Source: Gammaproteobacteria bacterium (GTDB taxonomy: Bacteria; Pseudomonadota; Gammaproteobacteria; Burkholderiales; Burkholderiaceae_C). From it: DNA of 64,000 nucleotides. Each line of letters starts with the position of its first letter. Position 1 is the first letter of the stretch. Below the pieces are notes generated by a model, which saw nothing but the letters and a program-made list of their open reading frames with translations, searched no databases and was not told where the DNA came from. The stretch is taken from contig JAHJWB010000003.1 in assembly GCA_018828125.1 (NCBI GenBank), positions 186,001 through 250,000 on the forward strand, given 5' to 3'. The translations under genes and the position numbers were made by a program. Below, piece after piece: positions 54,111 to 63,474 of this stretch.

Positions 54111-55058
54111 TTACATCACCAGCGCGCGGCCCAGCATTACGCACCAGTCCCATGCATGCAGGCGCGGGCGGGTGTGCAGGCTGCCGCCTTTGAGGGCGTC
54201 GACTTTGTCCAGTATGCGCAGGCCGCCTTGCACGACCAGGCGCAGCTCCCACCCCGCGCGGCCGGGCAGGCGGTGCACCAGGGGCGCGCCCGTTTGCATG
54301 CTGGCGCGGGCCCAGCGGGCGCAGCCGGTGATGAGGCGGATGTTCTCCGGGGTGCTGCGCAGCGCCAGCAACTCGGCTTGGCAGGCGCCGTGGGCGGCAC
54401 AGTCGGCGCGCGGCAGGTAGTGGCGGCCCCGAGGGATGTCCACGGAGAGGTCCTGCCAGAAGTTGATGAGCTGCAGGGCTGTGCAGATGGCGTCACTCTC
54501 TTGCAGCGCCTTGTCATCCGTTACGCCATACAGGTGCAGCAGCAGGCGGCCCACCGGGTTGGCAGAGCGGCGGCAGTAGTCAAGCAGTTCGTCACGGTCG
54601 GCATAGCCCTCAGCATCGCGGGTTTTTTCGACGTCCTGGGCGAACGCGCTGAGCAGGTCTGCCAACAGCGGCACAGGCAGTTGGTGGCTGCGCAGCACTG
54701 CTTGCAGCGGCACAAAAACGCTGGCCCATCGGGCCGAGGGCGGCCGGCCCTGGGCGATGGCCATCAGGTCGGCGTGGTAGGCGGCCAGGTCTGTCAGGCG
54801 AGCGGCGGCGGGGGCGTCGCCTTCGTCCGCGATGTCGTCGGCGGTGCGGGCAAAGCCGTAGATGGCGGCAATGGGCTGGCGCAGGTGCGGCGGGCACAGC
54901 ACGGACGCGACCGGGAAGTTCTCGTAGTGGGTGACAGGAGCGGCCCGCGCGGCAACGTCAGGTTGCAGGGGCGGCGCAAGTGGCTGTGGCGCAGAAGTTG
55001 CAGCGGTTGGGGCTGCCGGCGGGAATTCGGGGGTAGGGGGGCGGGGTCGGTCGTTCAC
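54111..55058 (-). CDS. hpnC: Hydroxysqualene synthase
   Basis: A squalene/phytoene-synthase-fold enzyme of about 315 residues that converts presqualene diphosphate to hydroxysqualene. The motifs are HYENFPVASVL, the first aspartate-rich region TADDIADEGDA, and NFWQDLSVDIPRGRHYLP. The 40 residues before HYENF are proline/alanine-rich and variable. GTG 55058 is taken as the start; TTG 55079 is also in frame, but it overlaps the divergent efflux promoter. It is the first hpn gene of this minus-strand region. Confidence 0.9.
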   Translation of the reverse strand: MNDRPRPPTPEFPPAAPTAATSAPQPLAPPLQPDVAARAAPVTHYENFPVASVLCPPHLRQPIAAIYGFARTADDIADEGDAPAAARLTDLAAYHADLMAIAQGRPPSARWASVFVPLQAVLRSHQLPVPLLADLLSAFAQDVEKTRDAEGYADRDELLDYCRRSANPVGRLLLHLYGVTDDKALQESDAICTALQLINFWQDLSVDIPRGRHYLPRADCAAHGACQAELLALRSTPENIRLITGCARWARASMQTGAPLVHRLPGRAGWELRLVVQGGLRILDKVDALKGGSLHTRPRLHAWDWCVMLGRALVM

Positions 55059-55072
55059 CCCCGGATTGTCGC

Positions 55073-55101
55073 TTGACAAGGCACGGGGCTTCTCATAGAT
55101 T
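55073..55101 (+). promoter_or_regulatory. Sigma-70 promoter of the RND efflux operon
   Basis: TTGACA at 55073-55078 and TAGATT at 55096-55101 are 17 bases apart. The -35 box is a perfect match. The TetR-type palindrome overlaps the -10, so repressor binding would block polymerase. Confidence 0.7.
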
Positions 55102-55123
55102 ACTAACCGGTCAGTCAGTAATC
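55098..55123. promoter_or_regulatory. TetR-type operator upstream of the efflux pair
   Basis: Arms GATTACT (55098-55104) and AGTAATC (55117-55123) flank the core ACCGGT, and ACT-N-ACCGGT-N-AGT is itself a palindrome. Such sites are typical for TetR-family repressors of RND pumps. No TetR gene lies in the window, so the regulator would be encoded elsewhere. Confidence 0.65.
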
Positions 55124-55264
55124 AAAAGACAATTCATTCAGGGACAAGGAGGCTGACCGGTATCTGCCACCGCAGTCCCGTTGCAGCGCAGGCACTCGTG
55201 CCTGCGTTTTGCGTGCCGCCCTCGCAGCTTTCCTTGTAGCCCTTCTTTATTCACCGGATCTCCC

Positions 55265-56482
55265 ATGCGCACATCCTCCGCCTCGCGGCCTTTTCAACGG
55301 CACTGCCGGACTTTGCTGGTGCTGGCCACCGCGGCTGTGCTGGCAGCCTGCTCGCGCCCCGCACCGCCCGAGGAGCCTGTGCGCTCCGTCAAGTTGCTGA
55401 CTGTGGGCGTGGGTGCGTTGCAGTCCAGCCTGGAGTATTCGGGTGAGGTGCGGGCGCGGGTGGAGTCGCGATTGGGCTTTCGCGTAGCGGGAAAGATCGT
55501 GCAGCGCCAGGCCGAACTGGGCCAGCGCGTGCGGGCCGGGCAGGTACTGGCCCAGTTGGACCCCAAGGACTATCAACTGGCTGCGGACGCTGCCCGCGCC
55601 CAGCTCGCCTCGGCCACCACACAGCGTGATCTGGCGGCTGCGGACTACAAGCGCTACCAGGCGCTGAAAGACCAGAATTTCATCAGTGGCGCCGAACTGG
55701 AGCGCCGCGACGCGACGCTGAAAGCCGCCCAGGCCACGCTGGACCAGGCTCGTGCGCAGTTGTCGTCGCAAGGCAATCAGGCGGCGTACACCACGCTCGT
55801 GGCTGACGTGTCTGGCGTCGTGACCGGGATTGATGCCGAACCCGGACAAGTGGTGTCCGCCGGAACCCCGGTGGTGCGCATTGCGCAGGACGGACCGCGC
55901 GACGTGGTGTTTGCGGTGCCCGAGGACAAGGTGGCGCAGATCACGCAGGGTTCTGAAGTGGCGGTGCGCGGCTGGTCCGGCGGCGCCAACCTGACGGGGC
56001 GCGTGCGCGAAGTAGCGGCCAGCGCCGATGCGGCGACCCGCACGTTCCAGGTCAAGGTGTCCATTGACGGATCCGATGCCCCCGCGCTGGGCTCCACCGT
56101 GTATGTCACGCCCAAGGCCGTCAGCCATGCGGGCATCCCTGCCATCAAACTGCCCACCAGCGCGCTGCGGCAAGAGGGCCAATCGACGGCGGTGTGGGTG
56201 TACGACGCGGCCAGCAGCACCATCAAATCGCAGGTGGTGCAGATTGCCACGGCCGATGGCAACGAGGCTGTGGTGGCTGCGGGCCTGACCCCTGGCATGC
56301 AGGTGGTGGCTACGGGCGTTCATGTGCTGTCGCCTGGGCAGAAGGTGCTGGTTTATCAGCCAAAAGTGGCATCAGCGCCCGCCAGTAAAGCGCAGACTGC
56401 TATTAATCCAGTAGCAATGCCTGATGCTACCGATGCAGCATCTGCAGCATCTGCAGCATCTGCAGCTTCCACAGCCAACTGA
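55265..56482 (+). CDS. RND efflux periplasmic adaptor (membrane fusion protein)
   Basis: A 405-residue adaptor that links the inner-membrane pump to an outer-membrane channel. The N-terminal lipobox LAAC predicts a lipoprotein. The lipoyl/barrel-sandwich part has GFRVAGKIVQRQAELGQRV, then an alpha-helical hairpin at about residues 110-160, and a beta-barrel with GVVTGIDAEPGQVVSAG. ATG 55265 is used; the frame is open further upstream. The last 40 residues contain a copy of the dispersed repeat and an Ala-Ser-rich tandem tract. Eight bases separate it from the pump gene. Confidence 0.92.
   Translation: MRTSSASRPFQRHCRTLLVLATAAVLAACSRPAPPEEPVRSVKLLTVGVGALQSSLEYSGEVRARVESRLGFRVAGKIVQRQAELGQRVRAGQVLAQLDPKDYQLAADAARAQLASATTQRDLAAADYKRYQALKDQNFISGAELERRDATLKAAQATLDQARAQLSSQGNQAAYTTLVADVSGVVTGIDAEPGQVVSAGTPVVRIAQDGPRDVVFAVPEDKVAQITQGSEVAVRGWSGGANLTGRVREVAASADAATRTFQVKVSIDGSDAPALGSTVYVTPKAVSHAGIPAIKLPTSALRQEGQSTAVWVYDAASSTIKSQVVQIATADGNEAVVAAGLTPGMQVVATGVHVLSPGQKVLVYQPKVASAPASKAQTAINPVAMPDATDAASAASAASAASTAN
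56379..56426 (+). repeat. Dispersed palindromic repeat inside the adaptor coding sequence, copy 7
   Basis: GCGCCCGCCAGTAAAGCGCAG with the tail CTGCTATTAATCCAGTAGC aligns with the intergenic copies, especially the one at 15292. Here it is read in frame and encodes part of the C-terminal tail, around SKAQTAINPVAM. Confidence 0.6.
56435..56466 (+). repeat. Short tandem repeat in the adaptor tail
   Basis: The nine-base unit GCAGCATCT is repeated about three and a half times in frame, encoding Ala-Ala-Ser. It may vary in copy number by slippage without breaking the frame, lengthening or shortening the disordered tail. Confidence 0.7.
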
Positions 56483-56490
56483 GGTCGGCC

Positions 56491-59400
56491 ATGACGCAAG
56501 TACAACCCAAAGAGGGGTTCAACCTCTCCAAGTGGGCGCTCGACCACCCGGCCCTTACGCGTTACCTGATGGTGGTGCTGATGCTGCTGGGCTTTGCCGC
56601 CTACTTCCAGCTGGGTCAGGATGAAGACCCGCCGTTCACCTTCCGTGCCATGGTGGTGCGGACTTACTGGCCGGGCGCCACGGCGCAGCAGGTGGCCGAG
56701 CAGGTCACCGACAAGATCGAGCGCACGCTGCAAGAGGTGCCGTACGCGGACAAGATCCGCAGCTATTCGAAACCGGGCGAGTCGCAGATCATTTTCCAGA
56801 TCAAGGATTCATCCAAGGCCAGCGAGGTGGCCAACGTCTGGTACAGCGTGCGCAAGAAGGTGGGCGACATGCGCTACACCTTGCCGCAGGGCATCCAGGG
56901 GCCGTTCTTCAATGACGACTTTGGTGATGTGTATGGGGTGATCTACGCGCTGGAGTCTGAAGGCTTTAGCTACGCCGAGGTCAAGCAATTTGCCGACGAC
57001 GCGCGACAGCGGTTACTGCGCGTGCCGGATGTGGCCAAGGTCGAGCTGTTTGGCGTGCAGGACGAAAAGCTCTTCATCGAGATCTCGCAGAAGCGCCTGT
57101 CGCAATTGGGCCTGGACATGAACCAGGTGCTGGCCCAGCTGGGCCAGCAGAACGCCGTGGAGGCCGCGGGCGCCATTCAGACCCCCCAGGACCAGGTGCA
57201 GGTGCGAGTGGAAGGGCAGTTCAACGCCATTGAAGACCTGCGTGCCATGCCGATCCGGGGCCCGTCGGGCGCGCAACTGCGGCTGGGCGACATCGCAGAG
57301 GTCAAACGTGGTTACGTAGACCCGGCCACTGTGAAGGTGCGCCACCAGGGGCAGGAAGTGATCGCGCTGGGGGTCTCCATGACCAAAGGCGGCGACATCA
57401 TCGCGCTGGGCAAAGCGCTGCATGCGACGACAGACCGCATTGCGTCGACCTTGCCTGCCGGCGTGAAGCTGGTCAACGTGCAGGACCAGCCCAAGGCGGT
57501 GTCCACATCGGTGAACGAGTTCGTCAAGGTCCTGATCGAGGCGGTGGTCATCGTGTTGGCGGTGAGCTTTATTGCACTGGGCCTGCACAAGCGCCCTGGC
57601 AAGCAGCCGCTGTACAAGCGCTGGTACATCGACCCGCGCCCCGGGCTCGTGGTGGGCATCACCATTCCGCTGGTGCTGGCTGTGACCTTTTTGGCCATGT
57701 GGTACTGGGGCATTGGCCTGCACAAGATTTCGCTGGGCTCGCTGATCATTGCGCTGGGCCTGCTGGTGGACGACGCGATCATTGCGGTTGAGATGATGGT
57801 GCTCAAGCTCGAAGAGGGCTACGACAAGGTGCGTGCCGCCACCTTTGCCTACGAGATCACGGCGATGCCCATGTTGACCGGTACGCTCATCACGGCGGCG
57901 GGCTTTTTGCCCATCGGTCTGGCCAAGTCCACCACGGGCGAGTACACGTTTGCGATCTTCGCAGTGACGGTGATCGCACTGGTGCTCAGCTGGTTCGTGT
58001 CGGTGTACTTCGTTCCGTATCTGGGCACCCTGTTGCTCAAAGTGCCTCCCCACGTTCTGGCCGCGCAAGCCAACAAAGGCATCACGGATGACCCGCATGA
58101 GGTGTTTGACAGCCCGTTCTACCGCACCTTTCGCCGTCTGGTGAACTGGTGTGTGGAGCACCGGTGGCTGACCATAGGCGCGACTGTGTTGACCTTTGCG
58201 CTGGGCATTGTGGGCATGGGCCAGGTCCAGCAGCAGTTCTTCCCCGATTCGAGCCGTCCCGAAATCATGGTGGACGTCTGGTTCCCTGAGGGCACCTCGT
58301 TTGTGGGCAATGAAGAGGTCACCAAACGGGTGGAACAGCGTTTGCTGTCCGAACCCGGCGTGAACACCGTCAGCACCTGGGTGGGATCGGGAGTGCCCCG
58401 TTTCTATCTGCCGCTGGACCAGGTGTTCCCCCAAAGCAACGTGTCGCAGTTCATCGTAGTGCCGAAAGATTTGAAGGTGCGCGAATCGCTGCGCGTGAAA
58501 CTGCCTGCGCTGCTGGCCGAGGAGTTCCCCGAGGTGCGCGGCCGCGTCAAGCTGCTGCCCAACGGGCCGCCCGTGCCATACCCTGTGCAGTTCCGCGTGG
58601 TCGGGCCTGAGCCGCTGGTGCTGCGTGAGCGCGCCGACGAAGTGAAGGCGCAATTGCGCAAGAACCCCGACATGCGCGGCGTAAACGACAACTGGAACGA
58701 GTCCGTGAAGGTGCTGCGACTGGAAGTGGACCAGGCCAAGGCGCGCGCGCTGGGCGTCACCAGCCAGTCCATCGCCCAGGCGTCCAAGACCATCCTGTCG
58801 GGAACGCAGGTGGGGCAGTTCCGCGAGGGTGACAAGCTGATCGACATCGTGCTGCGCCAGCCCCTGGACGAGCGCAACGCCATTACCGACATCGCCAATG
58901 CCTACCTGCCGACTGCGTCGGGCAAGTCGATTCCGCTTACGCAGATCGCCAAGCCCGTGTTCACCTGGGAGCCGGGCGTGATGTGGCGGGAAAACCGCGA
59001 CTACGCCATTACGGTGCAGGGCGACGTGACCGAGGGCCTCCAGGGTGCCACGGTGACGGCGGCGCTGCTGCCTTCACTGAAGGAGATCGAGGCGAAGTGG
59101 CATGCGGCGGGCCAGACGGGTTACCGCATTGAAGTGGCGGGGGCTGTAGAGGAAAGCTCCAAGGGCTCGGCCTCGATTGCAGCTGGCATTCCGGTCATGC
59201 TGTTTATCACCTTCACGCTGCTCATGCTGCAGTTGCACAGCTTCAGCCGGGCGATGCTGGTGTTTCTGACCGGGCCGCTGGGTCTGGCGGGGGTGGCTGG
59301 CGCGCTGATTGTCCTCAACCGTCCCTTTGGGTTTGTGGCGCTGTTGGGTGTGATCGCGCTCATGGGCATGATCCAGCGCAATTCCGTGATCCTGATCGAC

Positions 59401-59673
59401 CAGATCGAACAGGACCGCGCCCGGGGAGTGCCTGCTTGGGACGCCATTGTGGAATCGGCCGTGCGGCGTCTGCGCCCCATCGTGCTGACCGCTGCAGCGG
59501 CTGTGCTGGCCATGATCCCGTTGTCCCGTAGCGTGTTCTGGGGCCCGATGGCTGTCGCCATCATGGGCGGGCTGATTGTCGCTACGGTGCTGACGCTCCT
59601 CGCGTTGCCGGCAATGTATGCCGCGTGGTTCCGCGTCAAACGACCTGCGCCAGAGGTTCTTGGCGGCGTTTGA
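56491..59673 (+). CDS. RND efflux transporter permease
   Basis: A 1060-residue inner-membrane proton-driven pump of the RND family. The first helix ALTRYLMVVLMLLGFAAYFQ is followed by a large periplasmic loop. The TM4 region has LGLLVDDAIIAVEMM with the proton-relay Asp pair, and the second half repeats the architecture, with GVIALMGMIQRNSVILIDQIE near the C-terminus. Size and 12-helix layout match AcrB-type pumps, but the loop sequences indicate a separate subfamily. Substrate is unknown. No outer-membrane factor gene is in the unit, so it probably shares a TolC-like channel. Confidence 0.95.
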   Translation: MTQVQPKEGFNLSKWALDHPALTRYLMVVLMLLGFAAYFQLGQDEDPPFTFRAMVVRTYWPGATAQQVAEQVTDKIERTLQEVPYADKIRSYSKPGESQIIFQIKDSSKASEVANVWYSVRKKVGDMRYTLPQGIQGPFFNDDFGDVYGVIYALESEGFSYAEVKQFADDARQRLLRVPDVAKVELFGVQDEKLFIEISQKRLSQLGLDMNQVLAQLGQQNAVEAAGAIQTPQDQVQVRVEGQFNAIEDLRAMPIRGPSGAQLRLGDIAEVKRGYVDPATVKVRHQGQEVIALGVSMTKGGDIIALGKALHATTDRIASTLPAGVKLVNVQDQPKAVSTSVNEFVKVLIEAVVIVLAVSFIALGLHKRPGKQPLYKRWYIDPRPGLVVGITIPLVLAVTFLAMWYWGIGLHKISLGSLIIALGLLVDDAIIAVEMMVLKLEEGYDKVRAATFAYEITAMPMLTGTLITAAGFLPIGLAKSTTGEYTFAIFAVTVIALVLSWFVSVYFVPYLGTLLLKVPPHVLAAQANKGITDDPHEVFDSPFYRTFRRLVNWCVEHRWLTIGATVLTFALGIVGMGQVQQQFFPDSSRPEIMVDVWFPEGTSFVGNEEVTKRVEQRLLSEPGVNTVSTWVGSGVPRFYLPLDQVFPQSNVSQFIVVPKDLKVRESLRVKLPALLAEEFPEVRGRVKLLPNGPPVPYPVQFRVVGPEPLVLRERADEVKAQLRKNPDMRGVNDNWNESVKVLRLEVDQAKARALGVTSQSIAQASKTILSGTQVGQFREGDKLIDIVLRQPLDERNAITDIANAYLPTASGKSIPLTQIAKPVFTWEPGVMWRENRDYAITVQGDVTEGLQGATVTAALLPSLKEIEAKWHAAGQTGYRIEVAGAVEESSKGSASIAAGIPVMLFITFTLLMLQLHSFSRAMLVFLTGPLGLAGVAGALIVLNRPFGFVALLGVIALMGMIQRNSVILIDQIEQDRARGVPAWDAIVESAVRRLRPIVLTAAAAVLAMIPLSRSVFWGPMAVAIMGGLIVATVLTLLALPAMYAAWFRVKRPAPEVLGGV

Positions 59674-59723
59674 CAGGGTGCCCCTTCCGCATCAGGTAAA
59701 ATAGAAGGTTGACCGATTTCACA

Positions 59724-59757
59724 CAGGCGGCAGCTCAGCTTGCCGCCTGTTTGTTTG
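59724..59757 (+). terminator. Hairpin between efflux operon and tRNA-Leu
   Basis: AGGCGGCA and TGCCGCCT pair around an eight-base loop and are followed by GTTTGTTTG. It fits a terminator of the efflux operon, yet it lies only seven bases before the tRNA, so it may instead be part of the tRNA leader. Confidence 0.65.
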
Positions 59758-59764
59758 TAGAACC

Positions 59765-59851
59765 GCGCGGGTGGCGAAATTGGTAGACGCACCAGGTTTA
59801 GGTCCTGACGGTGGCAACACTGTGGGGGTTCGAGTCCCCCCCCGCGCACCA
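59765..59851 (+). tRNA. tRNA-Leu (anticodon UAG)
   Basis: An 87-base class II tRNA. Acceptor arm GCGCGGG pairs with CCCGCGC, followed by discriminator A and encoded CCA. The D-arm has GGTAGACGC, the anticodon loop is TTTAGGT with TAG at 59799-59801, and a variable arm and the TTCGAGT T-loop follow. It reads CUN leucine codons, chiefly CUA. The bottom pair of the anticodon stem is a C-A mismatch. Confidence 0.95.
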
Positions 59852-59926
59852 CCCATGTGAGACTTTGCGGAACACGGCGCTGCTGCGCTGCAGCCAGCAC
59901 GATCCACATTCATAAGAGGAATAGCC

Positions 59927-61240
59927 ATGGCCGTTACTGTTGAAACCCTTGAAAAGCTCGAGCGCAAGATTACGCTGAGCGTGCCCGTCACCCTGATCCA
60001 ATCCGAAGTCGACACGCGCTTGAAGCGCTTGGCCCGCACGGTGAAGATGGACGGTTTCCGTCCTGGCAAGGTCCCCATGACCGTGGTTGCCCAGCGCTAT
60101 GGCTATTCGGTGCAGTACGAAGTGCTGAACGACAAGGTCGGCGAAGCGTTTGCCGTAGCAGCCAACGAAGCCAACCTGCGTGTTGCCGGCCAGCCCCGGA
60201 TCACCGAAAAGGAAGGCGCTCCTGAAGGTCAGGTCACGTTCGATGCCATTTTTGAAGTGTTCCCTGAAGTCAAGATCGCTGACCTGTCAGATGCCGAAGT
60301 CGAAAAGCTGTCCGCTGAAGTGACCGATTCGGCCATCGACAAGACCATTGACATCCTGCGCAAGCAGCGCCGCAGCTTTGCCCAGCGCGCCATGGACGCT
60401 GCAGCACAAGACGGCGACCGCGTAACCGTCGACTTCGAAGGCAAGATCGATGGCGAGCCGTTTGAAGGCGGCAAGGCCGAAGACTTCCAGTTCCTGGTCG
60501 GCGAAGGCCAGATGCTGAAGGAATTCGAAGACGCCGTGCGCGGCATGAAGTCCGGCGAAAGCAAGACTTTCCCTCTGGCGTTCCCTGCCGAGTACCACGG
60601 CAAGGATGTCGCAGGCAAGACGGCGGACTTCCTAGTCACGATCAAGAAGATCGAAGCGGCTCACCTTCCTGAAGTGAATGATGCTCTGGCCAAGTCGCTG
60701 GGTATCGCCGACGGTTCGGTGGATGGTCTGCGTGCGGACATCAAGAAGAATTTGGAGCGCGAAGTCAAGTTCCGCCTGCTGGCCCGCAACAAGGCTGCCG
60801 TGATGGACGCCCTGGTGTCCAAGGCCGAGCTGGATCTGCCCAACGCCAGCGTGCAGGCTGAAATCGCTCGCCTGCTGGAAGGCGCTCGCGCAGAACTCAA
60901 GCAACGTGGCATTAAGGACGCCGACAAGGCCGAGATTCCAGAGGATGTGTTCCGTCCCCAAGCCGAGCGTCGCGTGCGCCTGGGCCTGGTGGTGGCCGAG
61001 CTGGTGCGTGCCAATGAGTTGCAAGCGAAGCCTGAGCAACTCAAGGCCCACATCGACGAGCTGGCTGCCAGCTACGAAAAGCCCGAAGACGTGGTGCGCT
61101 GGTACTTCGGCGACCGTCAGCGTCTGGCCGACGTCGAGGCCGTTGTGATCGAAAACAATGTGACCGAATTTGTACTGAGCAAAGCCAAGGTGGTTGATAA
61201 GGCCGTATCGTTCGACGAACTGATGGCGCAACAGGGCTGA
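59927..61240 (+). CDS. tig: Trigger factor
   Basis: A 437-residue ribosome-associated chaperone and peptidyl-prolyl isomerase for nascent chains. The ribosome-docking motif GFRPGKVP lies near residue 43. The FKBP-type domain covers about residues 150-245 ([19 protein letters not shown] earlier), and the helical C-terminal arms follow. It starts 75 bases after the tRNA with an AGAGGAATAG ribosome binding site. Order tig-clpP-clpX-lon is the common arrangement of quality-control genes in proteobacteria. Confidence 0.97.
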   Translation: MAVTVETLEKLERKITLSVPVTLIQSEVDTRLKRLARTVKMDGFRPGKVPMTVVAQRYGYSVQYEVLNDKVGEAFAVAANEANLRVAGQPRITEKEGAPEGQVTFDAIFEVFPEVKIADLSDAEVEKLSAEVTDSAIDKTIDILRKQRRSFAQRAMDAAAQDGDRVTVDFEGKIDGEPFEGGKAEDFQFLVGEGQMLKEFEDAVRGMKSGESKTFPLAFPAEYHGKDVAGKTADFLVTIKKIEAAHLPEVNDALAKSLGIADGSVDGLRADIKKNLEREVKFRLLARNKAAVMDALVSKAELDLPNASVQAEIARLLEGARAELKQRGIKDADKAEIPEDVFRPQAERRVRLGLVVAELVRANELQAKPEQLKAHIDELAASYEKPEDVVRWYFGDRQRLADVEAVVIENNVTEFVLSKAKVVDKAVSFDELMAQQG

Positions 61241-61302
61241 TAGCCTGTCCTTTGCCGACCAGCGCTTTTCTCGGTCGATTGGTTGTCGAGGAGTCCATCA
61301 GG

Positions 61303-61330
61303 GGGGCTTGTGCTTTTGCGCACAAGCCCC
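61303..61330 (+). other. Strong hairpin between tig and clpP
   Basis: GGGGCTTGTGC (61303-61313) and GCACAAGCCCC (61320-61330) form a perfect 11-base-pair stem with a six-base loop. It lacks a clean T-run, so it may be a processing or attenuation site rather than a full terminator. Confidence 0.75.
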
Positions 61331-61371
61331 AATTCATTTCTGGGTACAGTACCTGCTTGTCTGGAGAAAAC

Positions 61372-61980
61372 ATGAGCGCATTGGAAATTCAAGGCCTGGG
61401 CATGGTCCCCATGGTCATCGAGCAGTCGGGTCGCGGTGAGCGGTCCTACGACATCTACTCGCGCCTGCTCAAGGAGCGCGTCATTTTCCTGGTCGGCGAA
61501 GTGAACGACCAAACTGCCAACTTGGTCGTGGCCCAGTTGCTCTTCCTGGAGAGCGAGAATCCCGACAAGGACATCTCGTTTTACATCAACTCCCCGGGCG
61601 GGAGCGTAACGGCCGGCATGGCCATCTATGACACCATGCAGTTCATCAAGCCAGATGTCTCGACGCTGTGCTGTGGCTTTGCGGCCAGCATGGGCGCATT
61701 CTTGCTGGCTGCCGGCGCGAAGGGCAAGCGATTTGCGCTGCCCAATTCCAAGGTGATGATCCACCAGGTGCTGGGTGGTGCCCGGGGCCAGGCTACTGAT
61801 ATCGAAATCCACGCGCGCGACATTTTGCGCACGAAGGAACAGATGAACAAGATCCTCGCCGAGCGCACCGGTCAGCCGCTGGAAAAGATCCGCGCCGATA
61901 CGGAGCGTGACTATTTCCTCACGGCGGATGAGTCCAAGGACTATGGACTGGTCGATCAGGTGATCAGTAAGCGTTCCTGA
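61372..61980 (+). CDS. clpP: ATP-dependent Clp protease proteolytic subunit
   Basis: A 202-residue serine protease that forms the tetradecameric chamber of ClpXP. The catalytic serine lies in [11 protein letters not shown], His in [12 protein letters not shown], and Asp in the C-terminal [17 protein letters not shown] region. [19 protein letters not shown] is the family signature. ATG 61372 gives the standard length; the frame is open upstream. It is followed by a terminator-like hairpin and clpX. Confidence 0.97.
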   Translation: MSALEIQGLGMVPMVIEQSGRGERSYDIYSRLLKERVIFLVGEVNDQTANLVVAQLLFLESENPDKDISFYINSPGGSVTAGMAIYDTMQFIKPDVSTLCCGFAASMGAFLLAAGAKGKRFALPNSKVMIHQVLGGARGQATDIEIHARDILRTKEQMNKILAERTGQPLEKIRADTERDYFLTADESKDYGLVDQVISKRS

Positions 61981-61997
61981 TCAGCCAAGGGCGACGC

Positions 61998-62034
61998 ACG
62001 GCGTTTTCCCTTGGGGAAGACGCCGTTTTTTATT
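61998..62034 (+). terminator. Terminator-like hairpin between clpP and clpX
   Basis: ACGGCGTTTTCCC and GGGAAGACGCCGT pair (one G-T) around a short loop and are followed by TTTTTTATTT. It should at least partly end the clpP transcript, so clpX expression may need read-through or its own promoter. Confidence 0.8.
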
Positions 62035-62082
62035 TGGTTATCATCCCGACAACTTTCCGTAAACAAGCAAGGCATTGCCCCC

Positions 62083-63348
62083 ATGGCCGAGAAAAAAGGC
62101 TCTTCCAGCGAAAAAACCCTTTACTGCTCTTTCTGCGGTAAAAGCCAGCATGAAGTGAAGAAGCTGATCGCTGGCCCGTCGGTCTTTATCTGCGACGAGT
62201 GCATTGACCTGTGCAACGAAATCATTCGCGATGAGCTACCGGCCGGTGATCTGGCACGTGAAGGCCGCAGCGATCTGCCCACCCCGGTGGAGATCAAGAC
62301 CAACCTCGACAACTATGTGATTGGCCAGGACGTGGCCAAGCGCACGCTGGCAGTGGCGGTATACAACCACTACAAGAGGCTGCGTCACAAGGACAAGGCC
62401 CATAAGGATGATGTGGAGTTGTCCAAGAGCAACATCCTGCTGATCGGCCCTACAGGCTCTGGCAAGACGCTTCTGGCGCAAACGTTGGCACGCATGCTGG
62501 ATGTGCCCTTTGTGATGGCCGATGCCACAACGCTGACCGAAGCCGGTTATGTGGGCGAAGACGTAGAGAACATCGTCCAGAAGCTGCTGCAAAGCTGCAA
62601 CTACGAAGTCGAGCGTGCACAGCGTGGCATTGTCTACATCGATGAGATCGACAAGATTTCGCGCAAGTCTGACAACCCAAGCATCACACGCGACGTGTCG
62701 GGCGAAGGCGTCCAGCAGGCGTTGCTCAAGCTCATCGAAGGCACCATGGCCAGCGTGCCCCCGCAGGGCGGACGCAAGCACCCCAACCAGGATTTTCTGC
62801 AGATCGACACGACTAACATCTTGTTCATCTGCGGTGGCGCATTTGCCGGGCTGGAGAAGGTCATTGAAAACCGTACCGAGGCTTCGGGCATCGGCTTTGG
62901 TGCCTCTGTCAAAAGCAAGAAACAACGCTCGTTGACAGAGGTGTTCACCGAGATCGAGCCCGAGGATCTGATCAAGTTCGGTCTGATTCCTGAGCTGGTG
63001 GGGCGCATGCCGGTAGTGACTGCGCTGGCCGAGCTGAGCGAAGATGCTCTGGTCGAGATTCTGACCGAGCCTAAGAATGCCTTGGTAAAGCAATACAGCA
63101 AGTTGCTGGCGATGGAAGGTGTGGACCTTGAGATCCGCCCCGCCGCGCTCAAAGCCATTGCCCGCAAGGCGCTGGCTCGCAAAACGGGTGCCCGCGGTCT
63201 GCGCTCCATTCTGGAGCAATCCTTGATCGGCACGATGTTCGATTTGCCCAATACGAGCAATGTCGAGAAAGTGGTGGTGGACGAGTCCACCATCGAAGAA
63301 AACAAGCCTCCGCTGCTCGTCTATCGCGAAGCGGCCAAAAAGGCCTGA
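62083..63348 (+). CDS. clpX: ATP-dependent Clp protease ATPase subunit
   Basis: A 421-residue AAA+ unfoldase that feeds ClpP. The N-terminal zinc-binding domain has [11 protein letters not shown] and [10 protein letters not shown] (four cysteines). Walker A is GPTGSGKT, Walker B is [10 protein letters not shown], and sensor regions and the tail [13 protein letters not shown] follow. The GYVG pore loop is seen in [10 protein letters not shown], and the IGF loop is expected nearby at [14 protein letters not shown] 62083 begins [11 protein letters not shown]; upstream in-frame codons have no homology. Confidence 0.97.
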   Translation: MAEKKGSSSEKTLYCSFCGKSQHEVKKLIAGPSVFICDECIDLCNEIIRDELPAGDLAREGRSDLPTPVEIKTNLDNYVIGQDVAKRTLAVAVYNHYKRLRHKDKAHKDDVELSKSNILLIGPTGSGKTLLAQTLARMLDVPFVMADATTLTEAGYVGEDVENIVQKLLQSCNYEVERAQRGIVYIDEIDKISRKSDNPSITRDVSGEGVQQALLKLIEGTMASVPPQGGRKHPNQDFLQIDTTNILFICGGAFAGLEKVIENRTEASGIGFGASVKSKKQRSLTEVFTEIEPEDLIKFGLIPELVGRMPVVTALAELSEDALVEILTEPKNALVKQYSKLLAMEGVDLEIRPAALKAIARKALARKTGARGLRSILEQSLIGTMFDLPNTSNVEKVVVDESTIEENKPPLLVYREAAKKA

Positions 63349-63422
63349 GATGACTGGAACGGGCGCCCTGAGGTCGCCCCGTGTCCCATCAACCCTTGAA
63401 GCAGTGCGGCTGCATGCAAGGG

Positions 63423-63450
63423 TTGAAAATCCCCACATGTGGACCATATT
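63423..63450 (+). promoter_or_regulatory. Candidate lon promoter
   Basis: TTGAAA at 63423-63428 and CATATT at 63445-63450 are 16 bases apart. A CCCTTG/CAAGGG inverted repeat lies just upstream, around 63393-63422. The boxes are weak matches, so this is tentative. Confidence 0.35.
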
Positions 63451-63474
63451 CCACAGAGCACTTTGAGGATTTCC

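Noticed and set aside
56435..56466. Possible CRISPR-like repeat
   Set aside because: Nine-base units without spacers, in frame in a coding sequence; no CRISPR arrays were seen anywhere in the window.
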